From contig JAICTU010000267.1 in NCBI GenBank assembly GCA_025936205.1, forward strand, positions 1 through 12,381: a stretch of 12,381 bases of DNA, written 5' to 3'. This stretch comes from Polyangiaceae bacterium (GTDB lineage: Bacteria; Myxococcota; Polyangia; Polyangiales; Polyangiaceae). This document shows, in pieces, positions 1 through 6,647 of this stretch. The notes beneath the pieces are model-generated. The model saw nothing but the letters and a program-made list of their open reading frames with translations. It did no database searches and was not told the origin of the DNA. The position numbers and the translations under genes are program-made. Position 1 is the stretch's first letter; the number at the start of each line of letters is the position of its first letter.

Positions 1-527
1 ATCGGCAGGCGCGCCGCGGCTGAAAGCGGCAAGCTGCCGAGGGGACGCCCGTCCACCAGCACGGCTGCACCTGCCGGTGAGCCCTCCACGCTCAAGCTGC
101 CCAGGTGCTCGGACGCAAACTCCGCGGCCCGCTCGAGCGTTGCCAGGTGGTGCAGAACGTAAGGGTCCTCGGACTCCTGGAGCAGCACGCGCAGCAGGGC
201 ATCGGCCTGCTGCCAGTGGCCGAGCGCCTGATGCGCCGCGGCGAGATGCACACGCGCGCGCGCGGACTCGGGCTGCAGAGCGACGGCTTCTTCCAGCACC
301 GTCAGCGCTTCCTGATCCTTGCCCAGCCGGCGCAGCTGCACGCCCTGCTCGAGCAGCGCCTCGGCGCGCGCGCCCGCGGAGACCGCCGCTTCGCCAGCAG
401 CATCGCGCGGCGGTTCGGCTCGTCCGGGCGCGGCACATACCAGCGCCGCGGCGAGCAGCCGCGCTGCCGGGGCGCTGCAGGAACCGGCGGCGGGACGCAC
501 GAGCTCAGTCGAAGCGCTGAGCCTCAT
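1..527 (-). CDS. Exported TPR protein with PEGA-like segment (C-terminus off the left edge)
   Basis: This reading frame has no stop and runs off the left edge, so the C-terminus is missing. From the ATG at 527, a short basic N-terminus leads to a hydrophobic stretch (RLLAAALVCAAPGRA) that resembles a signal peptide, with likely cleavage before EPP, so the protein is probably periplasmic. TPR-like helices follow: ALLEQGVQLRRLGKDQEAL, then VLEEAVALQPESARARVHLA, then a further ALGHWQQADALLRVLL unit. The last visible part, LSVEGSPAGAAVLVDGRPLG, resembles a PEGA repeat. Such proteins are usually binding or scaffolding modules, not enzymes. The ATG lies inside the last codons of the preceding kinase tail (stop at 505-507), so the two genes overlap and are probably translationally coupled. 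A GTG at 500 is an equally possible start. Neither start has a clear ribosome binding site. The domain call is solid, the exact role unknown. Confidence 0.75.
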   Translation of the reverse strand, partial: MRLSASTELVRPAAGSCSAPAARLLAAALVCAAPGRAEPPRDAAGEAAVSAGARAEALLEQGVQLRRLGKDQEALTVLEEAVALQPESARARVHLAAAHQALGHWQQADALLRVLLQESEDPYVLHHLATLERAAEFASEHLGSLSVEGSPAGAAVLVDGRPLGSLPLSAAARLP

Positions 528-1008
528 GGACCAATACCGGCGAGCGCCCCTCGCTTCTGGCCCCCGCACCCTTGCCCGCCGGCTCGCGGCGTGGCCGCCC
601 TGGCCGCCCCCCGTCGCTGGCAGCGCCGGAGAAGAAGAGCTTGCTCAGCTCGCTGTCGCTATCCCCAGCGCGCAACCGGCGACTCGCGCCGCGCGCCGCC
701 GCGCGACTGGCGCTCGCCACAGGTGCTGCGGCTCTCGGCGCGCCCGTTTGAGCGGCTGCGCTCCGATCGACCCCGCTGACGCCGAGGCGCGGCTCCGCGC
801 CCCCGGAACTCGCCAGCGCCAGCGAGCTCGGCGTGGCCCCGCCGGCCGACTCCGCTTCGACGCGCTGCGAAACCACCACCTCTTGCAGGATCACGCGCGG
901 GGGCGGCGCCGGGGCGCGCACGTGAGCGATGGCCAGCCCCAAGAGGGTGCTACCCGTCAACAACAGCGCGACCGCGCCCCAGACTCGCCAACGACGTCCC
1001 TCGCGCAA
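505..1008 (-). CDS. Membrane anchor and low-complexity tail, probably the C-terminal part of the frameshifted Ser/Thr kinase
   Basis: The frame can nominally start at a TTG (1008), but it stays open upstream to about 1090 and reads ARALAALREGRRWRVWGAV there, so it looks like a continuation, not a separate gene. A basic stretch (REGRRWR) is followed by one transmembrane helix (VWGAVALLLTGSTLLGLAIA), then about 135 residues rich in Ala, Ser, Gly and Arg with no recognisable domain. Basic residues before the helix predict a cytoplasmic N-side and an extracytoplasmic tail. Kinase, juxtamembrane linker, single helix and low-complexity tail is the usual layout of myxobacterial Pkn kinases, and here the pieces lie in that order in three frames. 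No ATG is available for independent translation. The frame ends at TGA 505-507, inside the start of the next gene. It could still be expressed alone from TTG, but I think that unlikely. Confidence 0.5.
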   Translation of the reverse strand: MREGRRWRVWGAVALLLTGSTLLGLAIAHVRAPAPPPRVILQEVVVSQRVEAESAGGATPSSLALASSGGAEPRLGVSGVDRSAAAQTGAPRAAAPVASASRAAARGASRRLRAGDSDSELSKLFFSGAASDGGRPGRPRREPAGKGAGARSEGRSPVLVHEAQRFD

Positions 1009-2219
1009 CGCGGCCAGGGCGCGCGCAGCACGAGGACCCGAGGCCCAGGCGCGCTGCGGCCAGCGCGCGGCGGTCGCTGGGCGATTCGCTCACGGCGATG
1101 GCGCCGAGCGCTGCGCCGGCATCGGCCCAGGCAGGCAGCAGCCCCGCCTCGGGCGGGGCAGGCAGCAGCCCCGCCTCGGGCGCAAACACGGGTGCCCAGA
1201 TGTGCTGGCTGCGCAGATCGGCGAGCGGCAACAGCGCGCGGCCCAGATCCCGGATGTGCGCGAAGCGCTGCCGCGGGTCGACGCTCATGGCGCGGCGGAT
1301 CGCGCTGTCGAGCGCCGGCGGCGTCTCCGGCCGCAAGCTGCACGGCGCTGGACACGAGCCCCTCGACGATGGCGTTGAGCAGCGGCACCAGCCCCTCGCG
1401 AAAGAAGGGGGACTGACCCGTGATGCACTCGTACAGCACCACGCCCAGCGAATACTGATCGGAGCGCGCCGTCAGCTCGCGCGAGCCCTGCAGCGACTCT
1501 GGCGGCAGGTACAACGGCGACCCCATCAGCTGATCGAAGGCCGTCATGGCCGCGTGGGCGGGGCCGCTGGCGCTCGCGAACTTGGAGATACCGAAATCGA
1601 GCAGCTTGGGCACCAGCTGCCCATCCGGGGTGCGTGCGAGAAAGATGTTGCCCGGCTTCAGATCGCGATGGATCACACCCGCGTCGTGAGCGGCCGCGAG
1701 CGCCGCCACGATCGGCAATGCCAGCGCCACCAGCGCCTGACCGCTGAACGGGCCGCGCCTCTCCAGATGCTGCTCGAGATCCTCTCCCTCGAGCAGCTCC
1801 ATCACCAGATAGGGTCTGCTGTCCATCACGCCCGCGTCGGAAATGCTGACGACGTTGGGATGGGTGATCGCCGCCACGGCACGAGCCTCGCGCAAGAAGC
1901 GCTGGCGAGCCTCGGCGCTGGCGTGCAGGCTCGCGGCCATGACCTTGAGCGCGACGCGCTTGTTCAATACGCGATGCTCGGCGCGATACACGCCGGCCAT
2001 CGCGCCCCGACCGATGCACGCCTCCACCACGTAGTTGCCGAGCTGGCTGCCGGGCGGCAGCTCCGGTGTCTCGGTGAACGCCGCCTCCGGAGACACCGGA
2101 GCGTCGCTCAGCGTGGGCTCAGCTGGGCCCTGAGCATCGCGCATCGACGTCGACTCGCTGACAGCGCTGGCTGGCGCGGGATCGTCCAGAACGAGCTGGC
2201 TCGTTGCTGACTCGGGCAT
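957..2219 (-). CDS. Pkn-type serine/threonine protein kinase, catalytic domain, broken by a frameshift
   Basis: This is a eukaryotic-type (Hanks) protein kinase that phosphorylates proteins on Ser/Thr. The ATG at 2219 is chosen because the frame upstream of it reads as random Arg-rich sequence. Residues 1-60 are an acidic, Pro/Ala/Ser-rich leader. The kinase domain begins at about residue 61. It has a glycine-rich loop (IGRGAMAGVY, 69-78), the VALK lysine (K92), the C-helix glutamate in LREAR (E111), the catalytic loop HRDLKPGN (184-191, D186 catalytic), DFG (208-210), PPES in place of APE (239-242) and the lobe-stabilising SDQYSLG (253-259). All catalytic residues are present. After residue 295 (QL, 1335-1337) the family sequence continues in another frame, and this frame reads about 125 residues of unrelated Arg/Ala-rich sequence to its stop at 957. 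Allowing two +1 shifts restores a kinase with one transmembrane helix. It is followed by a TPR/PEGA protein. The kinase call is near certain; whether it works is not. Confidence 0.9.
   Translation of the reverse strand: MPESATSQLVLDDPAPASAVSESTSMRDAQGPAEPTLSDAPVSPEAAFTETPELPPGSQLGNYVVEACIGRGAMAGVYRAEHRVLNKRVALKVMAASLHASAEARQRFLREARAVAAITHPNVVSISDAGVMDSRPYLVMELLEGEDLEQHLERRGPFSGQALVALALPIVAALAAAHDAGVIHRDLKPGNIFLARTPDGQLVPKLLDFGISKFASASGPAHAAMTAFDQLMGSPLYLPPESLQGSRELTARSDQYSLGVVLYECITGQSPFFREGLVPLLNAIVEGLVSSAVQLAAGDAAGARQRDPPRHERRPAAALRAHPGSGPRAVAARRSAQPAHLGTRVCARGGAAACPARGGAAACLGRCRRSARRHRRERIAQRPPRAGRSAPGPRVLVLRAPWPRCARDVVGESGARSRCC
1010..1092 (-). other. Interval holding the second +1 frameshift of the kinase gene
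   Basis: The middle frame reads sensibly to about DRRALAAARLGLG. The third frame opens after a TGA at about 1090-1092 and reads sensibly from about PRAARALAALREGRRWR into the transmembrane helix. The switch needs one skipped base, the same direction as the first. The best visual join is near 1040-1047 (GGGTCCTCG on the minus strand), but I cannot fix the exact base. Confidence 0.55.
1130..1183. repeat. 27-bp tandem duplication with a strong hairpin inside the kinase gene
   Basis: Two adjacent copies (1130-1156 and 1157-1183) match at 26 of 27 bases. The unit is nine codons long, so the kinase linker carries PEAGLLPA twice. Within it, GCCCCGCC (1141-1148) and GGCGGGGC (1152-1159) form a perfect 8-bp inverted repeat around TCG. 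It looks like replication slippage in the juxtamembrane linker, and the length in whole codons suggests it arose while the frame was still read. Confidence 0.9.
1334..1337 (-). other. First +1 frameshift point in the kinase gene
   Basis: On the minus strand the sequence is CAGCTTGCGGCCGGAG. Reading CAG CTT and then skipping one G gives CGG CCG GAG (RPE), which continues the kinase. Without one T (CAGCTGCGGCCG) it reads QLRPE with no shift. The simplest reading is one extra A on the plus strand at 1335-1336. Real mutation and sequence error cannot be told apart here. Confidence 0.75.
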
Positions 2220-2635
2220 GCGATCGCGCGAGAGGCTCGAAGACACCGTCCTGTATCCTTTTGTAAACCCGTCGTGGTCCCGTGATCTGCGCCGTCGCAT
2301 GGATCGGTGGCGTTGCTCGCACGGCGAGCCACGCTGCTTCCTGCGGTCCTTCCAGCCGTGATCGCGGCCGACTTGCTGCTGATCTGGCTCTTTTTCCGCT
2401 GGGCCCGCGCGGGCGACCATCCCGTCGGGAAGCTGCCTCCGAGGCAGCGCTGCCACATTCTCCTACCGTCGCCGGCCACTCCTGAGAAGCAAAAAAGTCG
2501 CAGTGCGTCGATCTTTTGCGAGCAGCTCGACCGAACTGCCAGTTGCGAGAAAGATTGTGGTTTTCGCCTTTGTGTCGGCACTTGGTCCTGTGACGAACCA
2601 GACACCCGCCAGCGCGTGCTGATACCGTCCCGCCC
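2220..2635. promoter_or_regulatory. Divergent intergenic region between the kinase (-) and the RNA methyltransferase (+)
   Basis: This 416-bp stretch should hold promoters for both flanking genes. Its right half (about 2475-2600) is clearly more AT-rich than the genes. Visible elements are two copies of TTGCGAG (2516-2522 and 2543-2549), an imperfect inverted repeat GCGAGAAA/TTTTCGC (2545-2552, 2561-2567) and an imperfect inverted repeat GCAAAA/TTTTGC (2489-2494, 2514-2519). I cannot assign -35/-10 boxes with confidence. A plus-strand frame from GTG 2307 to 2639 (110 codons) encodes one hydrophobic helix (VIAADLLLIWLFFRWARAG), but its G/C third-position preference fades after about 45 codons and it runs into the next gene, so I do not call it a gene. 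Confidence 0.5.
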
Positions 2636-3448
2636 GTGACGAAGCTGCGCGTGTCGAGCCGCAATGCGCTCTTCCAGCAATGGCTCGCACTCAAGACGAA
2701 CCGCTCCAAGCGCCATCGCATGGGCCTGTTCCTGGTCGAAGGCACGACCGCCATCGACTCCGCCGTGCGGCACGGCTGGCAGCTTCAGGATCTGTTGTAC
2801 CCCGCCGGACGCCGCCTCTCCGGCTGGGCCGAGGCCCACCTGGCGAGCGGAGTCGCGGAGCGCAACGTCGAGATGGATCCCGAGCTGCTCTCCGAGCTCA
2901 GTGAGCGCCACGAAGGCACGGAGCTGGTCGCGGTGGCCCGCCGCCGCGATGCGACGCTGGAAGAGCTGGTGCTGACGCCGCCGTGGTTGGTGCTGGTGCT
3001 GGACCGCCCGAAGAGCCCCGGCAACGTGGGCAGCATCATTCGCACGGCGGTCTCCTTCGACGCGGCCGCGCTGGTCATCACCGGGCACGCCGCGGATCCT
3101 TTCGACCCGGCCAGTGTACGGGCCAGCGTCGGAACCCTGTTTGACCTGCCGCTCGTGCAACTGCCGAGCCATGAACCCTTGCTCGCCTGGGCGGCGGAGC
3201 GCCGTAGCCGCGAACCGCTGGGCTTGCTGGGCACGGGCCAGGACGGCTCGTCGCTGCTCGCCGAAGCGGATCTCTCGCGCAACCTGCTCCTGGTGCTCGG
3301 CAACGAGACCCACGGCATTTCGCGCGCGTACATCGATGCCTGCGACGGCTTCGTGCGCTTGCCCACGAGCGCGCGCCAGAGCTCTCTCAACGTGTGCGCC
3401 GCCGCGGCGATCTTGCTCTACGAGGCGCGGCGCCAGCGCGCTCAGTGA
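2636..3448 (+). CDS. SpoU/TrmH-family RNA 2'-O-methyltransferase
   Basis: The protein transfers a methyl group from S-adenosylmethionine to a ribose 2'-hydroxyl in rRNA or tRNA. It has 270 residues, normal for the two-domain members. An N-terminal substrate-binding-like part (about 10-105) includes RMGLFLVEGTTAI. The SPOUT knot domain follows from about 115: motif 1 is RPKSPGNVGSIIRTA (N130, R136 the expected catalytic arginine), motif 2 LVLGNETHGIS (E224), and motif 3 LPTSARQSSLNVCAAAAILL with S250, L251 and N252. Motif 3 usually begins IPMxG; here this part is PTSAR, a visible divergence. The start is GTG 2636; GTG 2651 is an alternative. The coding end overlaps the convergent MFS gene by 7 bp. 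The target nucleotide cannot be read from the sequence. Some relatives (Tsr type) give ribosome-antibiotic resistance, but most are housekeeping enzymes. Confidence 0.9.
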   Translation: MTKLRVSSRNALFQQWLALKTNRSKRHRMGLFLVEGTTAIDSAVRHGWQLQDLLYPAGRRLSGWAEAHLASGVAERNVEMDPELLSELSERHEGTELVAVARRRDATLEELVLTPPWLVLVLDRPKSPGNVGSIIRTAVSFDAAALVITGHAADPFDPASVRASVGTLFDLPLVQLPSHEPLLAWAAERRSREPLGLLGTGQDGSSLLAEADLSRNLLLVLGNETHGISRAYIDACDGFVRLPTSARQSSLNVCAAAAILLYEARRQRAQ

Positions 3449-4605
3449 GCCGCCCCCGTGCCCGATCGCTCGCGAGCGCGCAGCGGCAGGGCACTGCAGA
3501 GCAGCAGCAGCGCGGCGAACCCGGCCCCGGTGAACGGCAGCCCCCAGGTGCTCGTGCCAGCGCCGGCGACCAGTGGTGCCAGGGCGAGGCCGCCTGCGTA
3601 CGCGAGGTTGAACAGAGCGTAGGCTGCGCCGTACGCGGGGGGCCGCTGCGCCTCGGCGATTTCACCGATCAGCACGGTGGTCGGGGTCAGGATGAAACCC
3701 GCCGCCACTGCCACCACACACACGCCGAGCCCCACCGAGCTGAGTGAAGGCAGGAAGCCAACGGCGCACAGGGCAATGGCGCCGAGCCGCAGGCCCCAGC
3801 TGGCAACCGCGATCGCAGAGCGCCCCGCGGCGCGCCCGGCGAACGGGTACGAGAGGCTGTTGGTGAGCGCCGCGACACCGAATAGCAGCCCGATCGAGGT
3901 GGGCGTGGCCCCCAGCTTCTGCACCAGGTGCAGCGGCAATACGGGCTCTAGAAATGCGATCAACATCGAGCCGAGCAGGGTCAGGCCCAGGACGGGCAGG
4001 GTGCGCTCGTCGCGCAACAACGGCCGTAGTGCCAGCGACTGTTCAGGGCGCGCCCCATCCCGGATCAGCAGCACGCGCGCGAGCCCATCCAAGGCGGCCA
4101 GGGCCGCCGCCAGCAGAAAGGGCACGCGCAGTCCCCAGTGCTCGAACAGGAAGCCACCGAGCGGAGGCCCGATCAGCACGCCGATCGCCGCGCTCGCGAG
4201 CGCCGCGCCCATGGCCTTGCCGCGCTCCTCGATGGAGTGAGTGGCAGCGATCAGCGCCAGACCCGCCGTCCAGGACACCCCGGCGGAGACCCCCTGCAGA
4301 GCGCGCGCCAGAAACAGCCAGGCGAACCCCGGCGCGAACGCGAACAGCAGCGTGGCGGCAGCGAGCCCGCTCATCCCCACCAACATCGGCCCCCGCGGGC
4401 CGCTGCGATCGACCCAGATGCCGACCAAGGGCGTGACCAGCGTCAGCGCTCCGGCATAGACCGCAAACAACGCGCCCACGGTCGCGGGCGACGCACCCAG
4501 CGAGAGCGCATAGACCGGCAGCACCGGCACCGCCAGGCCATACACGAACATGTCGGTCGCGAGCGCGAGCGATGCCACTCCGAGGGCTGCTGTCGATCGC
4601 TTCAC
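3442..4605 (-). CDS. MFS transporter, DHA1-like drug/metabolite exporter
   Basis: The 387-residue protein is hydrophobic throughout and fits twelve transmembrane helices in the inner membrane. TM1 reads ATDMFVYGLAVPVLP, with an acidic residue (D19) and the YGL..PVLP pattern seen in DHA1 and vesicular-amine-type exporters. Loop 2-3 carries the MFS motif A form GIWVDRSGPRG (62-72). A Gly/Pro-rich GVLIGPPLGGFLFE segment in TM5 fits motif C of antiporters, so proton-driven export is likely. The substrate is unknown. The start is GTG 4605, with no obvious Shine-Dalgarno. The last 7 bp overlap the end of the convergent RNA methyltransferase gene. The glycosyltransferase gene lies 170 bp upstream on the same strand, so co-transcription is possible, but that gap holds neither a clear promoter nor a terminator. 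Confidence 0.9.
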   Translation of the reverse strand: MKRSTAALGVASLALATDMFVYGLAVPVLPVYALSLGASPATVGALFAVYAGALTLVTPLVGIWVDRSGPRGPMLVGMSGLAAATLLFAFAPGFAWLFLARALQGVSAGVSWTAGLALIAATHSIEERGKAMGAALASAAIGVLIGPPLGGFLFEHWGLRVPFLLAAALAALDGLARVLLIRDGARPEQSLALRPLLRDERTLPVLGLTLLGSMLIAFLEPVLPLHLVQKLGATPTSIGLLFGVAALTNSLSYPFAGRAAGRSAIAVASWGLRLGAIALCAVGFLPSLSSVGLGVCVVAVAAGFILTPTTVLIGEIAEAQRPPAYGAAYALFNLAYAGGLALAPLVAGAGTSTWGLPFTGAGFAALLLLCSALPLRARERSGTGAAH

Positions 4606-4775
4606 GTGGAGAGGTCTAGCCGCGATGGGCGCCGACTCCTAGCTCTGTCAGCGCGAGCTGTGCGCGGCAGCCGGCGTCCAGCGCTGAAGCATCAGGCCTT
4701 CGGCAGGCAGCACAGCCGGCAGCCCAGGAAACGGCCGTCAGTGCCGACGCGCCACAGCCAAGGCGCCCGCACGGC

Positions 4776-5582
4776 TCAGATCGTGTTCGCGGGAGACAGC
4801 GGCTCGGGCGCATAGCGCTGGTCTCCCCAGGGGATCGACCAGGCGTGTCCGGACCGATACGCGAAGTCCGGATAGGAGGGTGACGTGATGCCGTAGCCCG
4901 CGTCGAGCACGCGCGCACTCACCCCGATCTCGCCGTGCCGGATGATGTCGAGCTTGTCGCTGGCATCACAGTCGAACAGGCGCGGCCCGCAGGAGCGCTC
5001 CAGCACGTCCATGTTGGTGTACAGAAAGTAGGACTGGACGTGCGGCGCGAAGTGGCGAGGCTCACGACTGGTATCGTGCGAGTTGAGGCCGATGCCGCAC
5101 AGCCCCACGTTGGGATGGCGATAGAATTGATTGCGATACTTCAGCAGCCAGCCATCTTCGTAGGGGCCCGCCAGCGAAGAATTCATGAACACCACGTCGC
5201 CGCGATAGCCCTGGCCGCGCAGCAACTGGTAACCGAAGTCGTAGGCGCCGAAATCCTGGCCGCGGTTGTCGCGAAAGCACACGGCCTCCACGAACGGGTA
5301 TTTCATCGGCAGCTGTGCGTACTCCTGCAGACGGCTGCGAATGCGCCGCTGCTTCAGATGTTGCAGCGTGCTTCCCAGCAGGCCGCGAGCCGGCGGCGGC
5401 GGTGCTCCGTTGATGACGATCAGCACCTCGGCGGCCAGACCAGCTTCGTAACGCTGCATGCCCTCGAGCAATCGCCCGAGACCACAACGTACCCATTGGC
5501 TACCCACCAATTTGTCGCGATGGGGCGGGTATGCAGCCCACTCCATCAGGATGATCTTCACGCGCTCGTCCGATGTCTGCAT
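4776..5582 (-). CDS. RgpF-like (rhamnan synthesis F type) glycosyltransferase
   Basis: The 268-residue product resembles the RgpF group of sugar transferases involved in cell-surface polysaccharides. A strand-like start (VKIILMEWAAYPP) and a VLIVINGAPPP segment (53-64) fit a Rossmann-type fold. The telling motifs are FRDNRGQDFGAYDFG (103-117, the family's 'N.G.D.GAY'), VVFMNSSLAGPY (130-141, replacing the usual 'NDS..GP') and PHVQSYFLYTNMDVL (180-194, family 'H.QSYF'). I see no signal peptide or membrane helix, so it should act at the cytoplasmic face. ATG 5582 is chosen; a TTG at 5654 would add 24 residues rich in Pro, Arg and Gly that look unlike the family. The deacetylase gene ends 136 bp upstream on the same strand, suggesting a joint role. 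Donor sugar and acceptor cannot be inferred. Family confidence is good but rests on motif recall. Confidence 0.75.
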   Translation of the reverse strand: MQTSDERVKIILMEWAAYPPHRDKLVGSQWVRCGLGRLLEGMQRYEAGLAAEVLIVINGAPPPPARGLLGSTLQHLKQRRIRSRLQEYAQLPMKYPFVEAVCFRDNRGQDFGAYDFGYQLLRGQGYRGDVVFMNSSLAGPYEDGWLLKYRNQFYRHPNVGLCGIGLNSHDTSREPRHFAPHVQSYFLYTNMDVLERSCGPRLFDCDASDKLDIIRHGEIGVSARVLDAGYGITSPSYPDFAYRSGHAWSIPWGDQRYAPEPLSPANTI

Positions 5583-5718
5583 ACACAGGGACCGAGGCAA
5601 GCCGCGTGCCGCCCCAGTAGTGCCATTTCTACCCGGATCGGGGGCGCGCGGCAATTTGCAAGCGCATCCGGAGCGCTTGCATTTTCAATGTTGCAGCAAC
5701 AGCCTCACACAGTCACAG

Positions 5719-6522
5719 TCATGAGACGAATGGCAAGGTGCGGCCAGGTAGGTTTTCCGCAGCAGCAGTCGCCTGTTCCCGCGTTGCACGGACATGGCGC
5801 GCGACGGTACGAAAATTCTCGGTCCAGAGTGCAGCATGCCGGCGTGCCAGGTGGTCCACCAGAGCAGCATGCGCCTCCGCGCTGACCGCCAGGTGATCGC
5901 CGCCCACGCCGTGAAACAGCAGCACCAGCCAGGCCCCTTCGGCCTCCGCGCGCTCGCAGAGCGCGATCAGCTCGCTCGCCTCCCGGGCGCCGTCGATGGC
6001 GGGTACCTCCAGCAACGAGTCGCGCCAGGGATCCGCCAGGCGCGCTTGCACGCCACGCGCGGCCAGAAACAACTCCGACACGATCGGCACGTAGCTCTCG
6101 GCGGGCTTGCCCACCTGGGTCTCGCCGCACGGATAGGCGAAGGTGAACGGCGCCGGCGCTCCGAAGCCCTGGAGCAAGCTCAGCGTCTGCTGCAGCTCGG
6201 CGCGCATGCGCGGCAAGTCGTAATCCTGGCTCGTGTAACCACGCGGCACCCAGTCGTGTGAACAATCGCAGGGGTGATGGATGGTGTGCGAGCCGAGCTC
6301 GTGCCCTGCGGCGAGCAGCGACTGCCACTCGCCGCGATGGCGCGCCAGATCTTCGGACTTGCCCAGAACGAAGAACGTGCCCGGCAAATGCCGAGCACCG
6401 AGCTGGCGCGCGGCGATCAGGCGCTGGCTCGGCACTGCGTCATCGTACGTCAGAGACACGGCAGCGCGCCTCCCACCAGGCCATGGAAAATTGCCGATGG
6501 GAGACACAACAGCTTCGTTCAT
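5719..6522 (-). CDS. Polysaccharide deacetylase, NodB/CE4 family, without signal peptide
   Basis: CE4 enzymes remove N- or O-acetyl groups from sugars using a metal held by Asp-His-His. In this 267-residue protein motif 1 is LTYDDAVPSQ (24-33; D27 base, D28 metal ligand), motif 2 HELGSHTIHHP (74-84; H79 and H83 metal ligands), motif 3 FAYPCGE (128-134) and motif 5 LLFHGVGGDH (201-210; H204). The catalytic set is complete, and motif 1 has Tyr and Ala where TFDDG is usual. The N-terminus (MNEAVVSPIGNFPWPGGRR) is not a signal peptide, so the enzyme is probably cytoplasmic and acts on a lipid-linked or soluble sugar intermediate, unlike exported peptidoglycan or chitin deacetylases. ATG 6522 is the only good start near the conserved region; no clear Shine-Dalgarno. 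The RgpF-like glycosyltransferase lies downstream, and the RluA-type gene is divergent. Confidence 0.88.
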   Translation of the reverse strand: MNEAVVSPIGNFPWPGGRRAAVSLTYDDAVPSQRLIAARQLGARHLPGTFFVLGKSEDLARHRGEWQSLLAAGHELGSHTIHHPCDCSHDWVPRGYTSQDYDLPRMRAELQQTLSLLQGFGAPAPFTFAYPCGETQVGKPAESYVPIVSELFLAARGVQARLADPWRDSLLEVPAIDGAREASELIALCERAEAEGAWLVLLFHGVGGDHLAVSAEAHAALVDHLARRHAALWTENFRTVARHVRATREQATAAAENLPGRTLPFVS

Positions 6523-6647
6523 TCAGCAGTCGCTAGCATGGATGCGACCGCTCGGTTCCGATTTCTCAGGATGACTTGCCGGCTCTTCAGTCCCGCGACC
6601 AGCCCGTCGAGCTTGCTCACTGCCTCCTCGAGCCATCCCGCCCGTCC

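Larger units (their letters stand above)
950..1336 (-). pseudogene. Displaced middle segment of the Ser/Thr kinase (end of kinase lobe plus linker)
   Basis: This segment reads RPETPPALDSAIRRAMSVDP, then RQRFAHIRDLGRALL, which is the typical final helix and end of a Pkn2-type kinase domain. It lies one frame away from the kinase core ending at 1335-1337. The join QL-RPETPP is what the family would be expected to show if one base near 1334-1336 were removed. The linker then reads through a 9-residue tandem duplication (PEAGLLPAP, PEAGLLPAW) encoded by the 27-bp repeat. After about position 1050 the frame stops looking protein-like (SSCCARPGRVARGTS), while the third frame starts to make sense, so a second shift lies between about 1010 and 1092. 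The frame is open to 950 but its last part is probably not real. It has no sensible start codon of its own. Confidence 0.7.

Noticed and set aside
1334..1337. Programmed +1 frameshifting at CTT in the kinase
   Set aside because: There is no stop codon or Shine-Dalgarno-like stimulator at the site, and a second shift further on also needs explaining; mutation or sequence error is simpler.
77..1416. Long plus-strand frames opposite the kinase and TPR genes
   Set aside because: They are Arg/Ala/Pro-rich mirror products of GC-rich genes on the other strand, with no recognisable domain.
2220..2456. Longer kinase N-terminus starting at 2456
   Set aside because: The extra residues are charged and random-looking and show no family similarity; ATG 2219 gives an ordinary leader.
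4649..4686. CAGCGC/GCGCTG inverted repeat downstream of the glycosyltransferase as a terminator
   Set aside because: The arms are short with a long loop and no T-run; expected by chance at this GC.
3677..4815. Plus-strand frames opposite the MFS transporter
   Set aside because: They lie antisense to a clear membrane protein and read as Arg/Pro/Ser-rich shadows.
4935..6261. Plus-strand frames opposite the glycosyltransferase and deacetylase
   Set aside because: Both minus-strand genes carry catalytic motifs; the plus frames have none.
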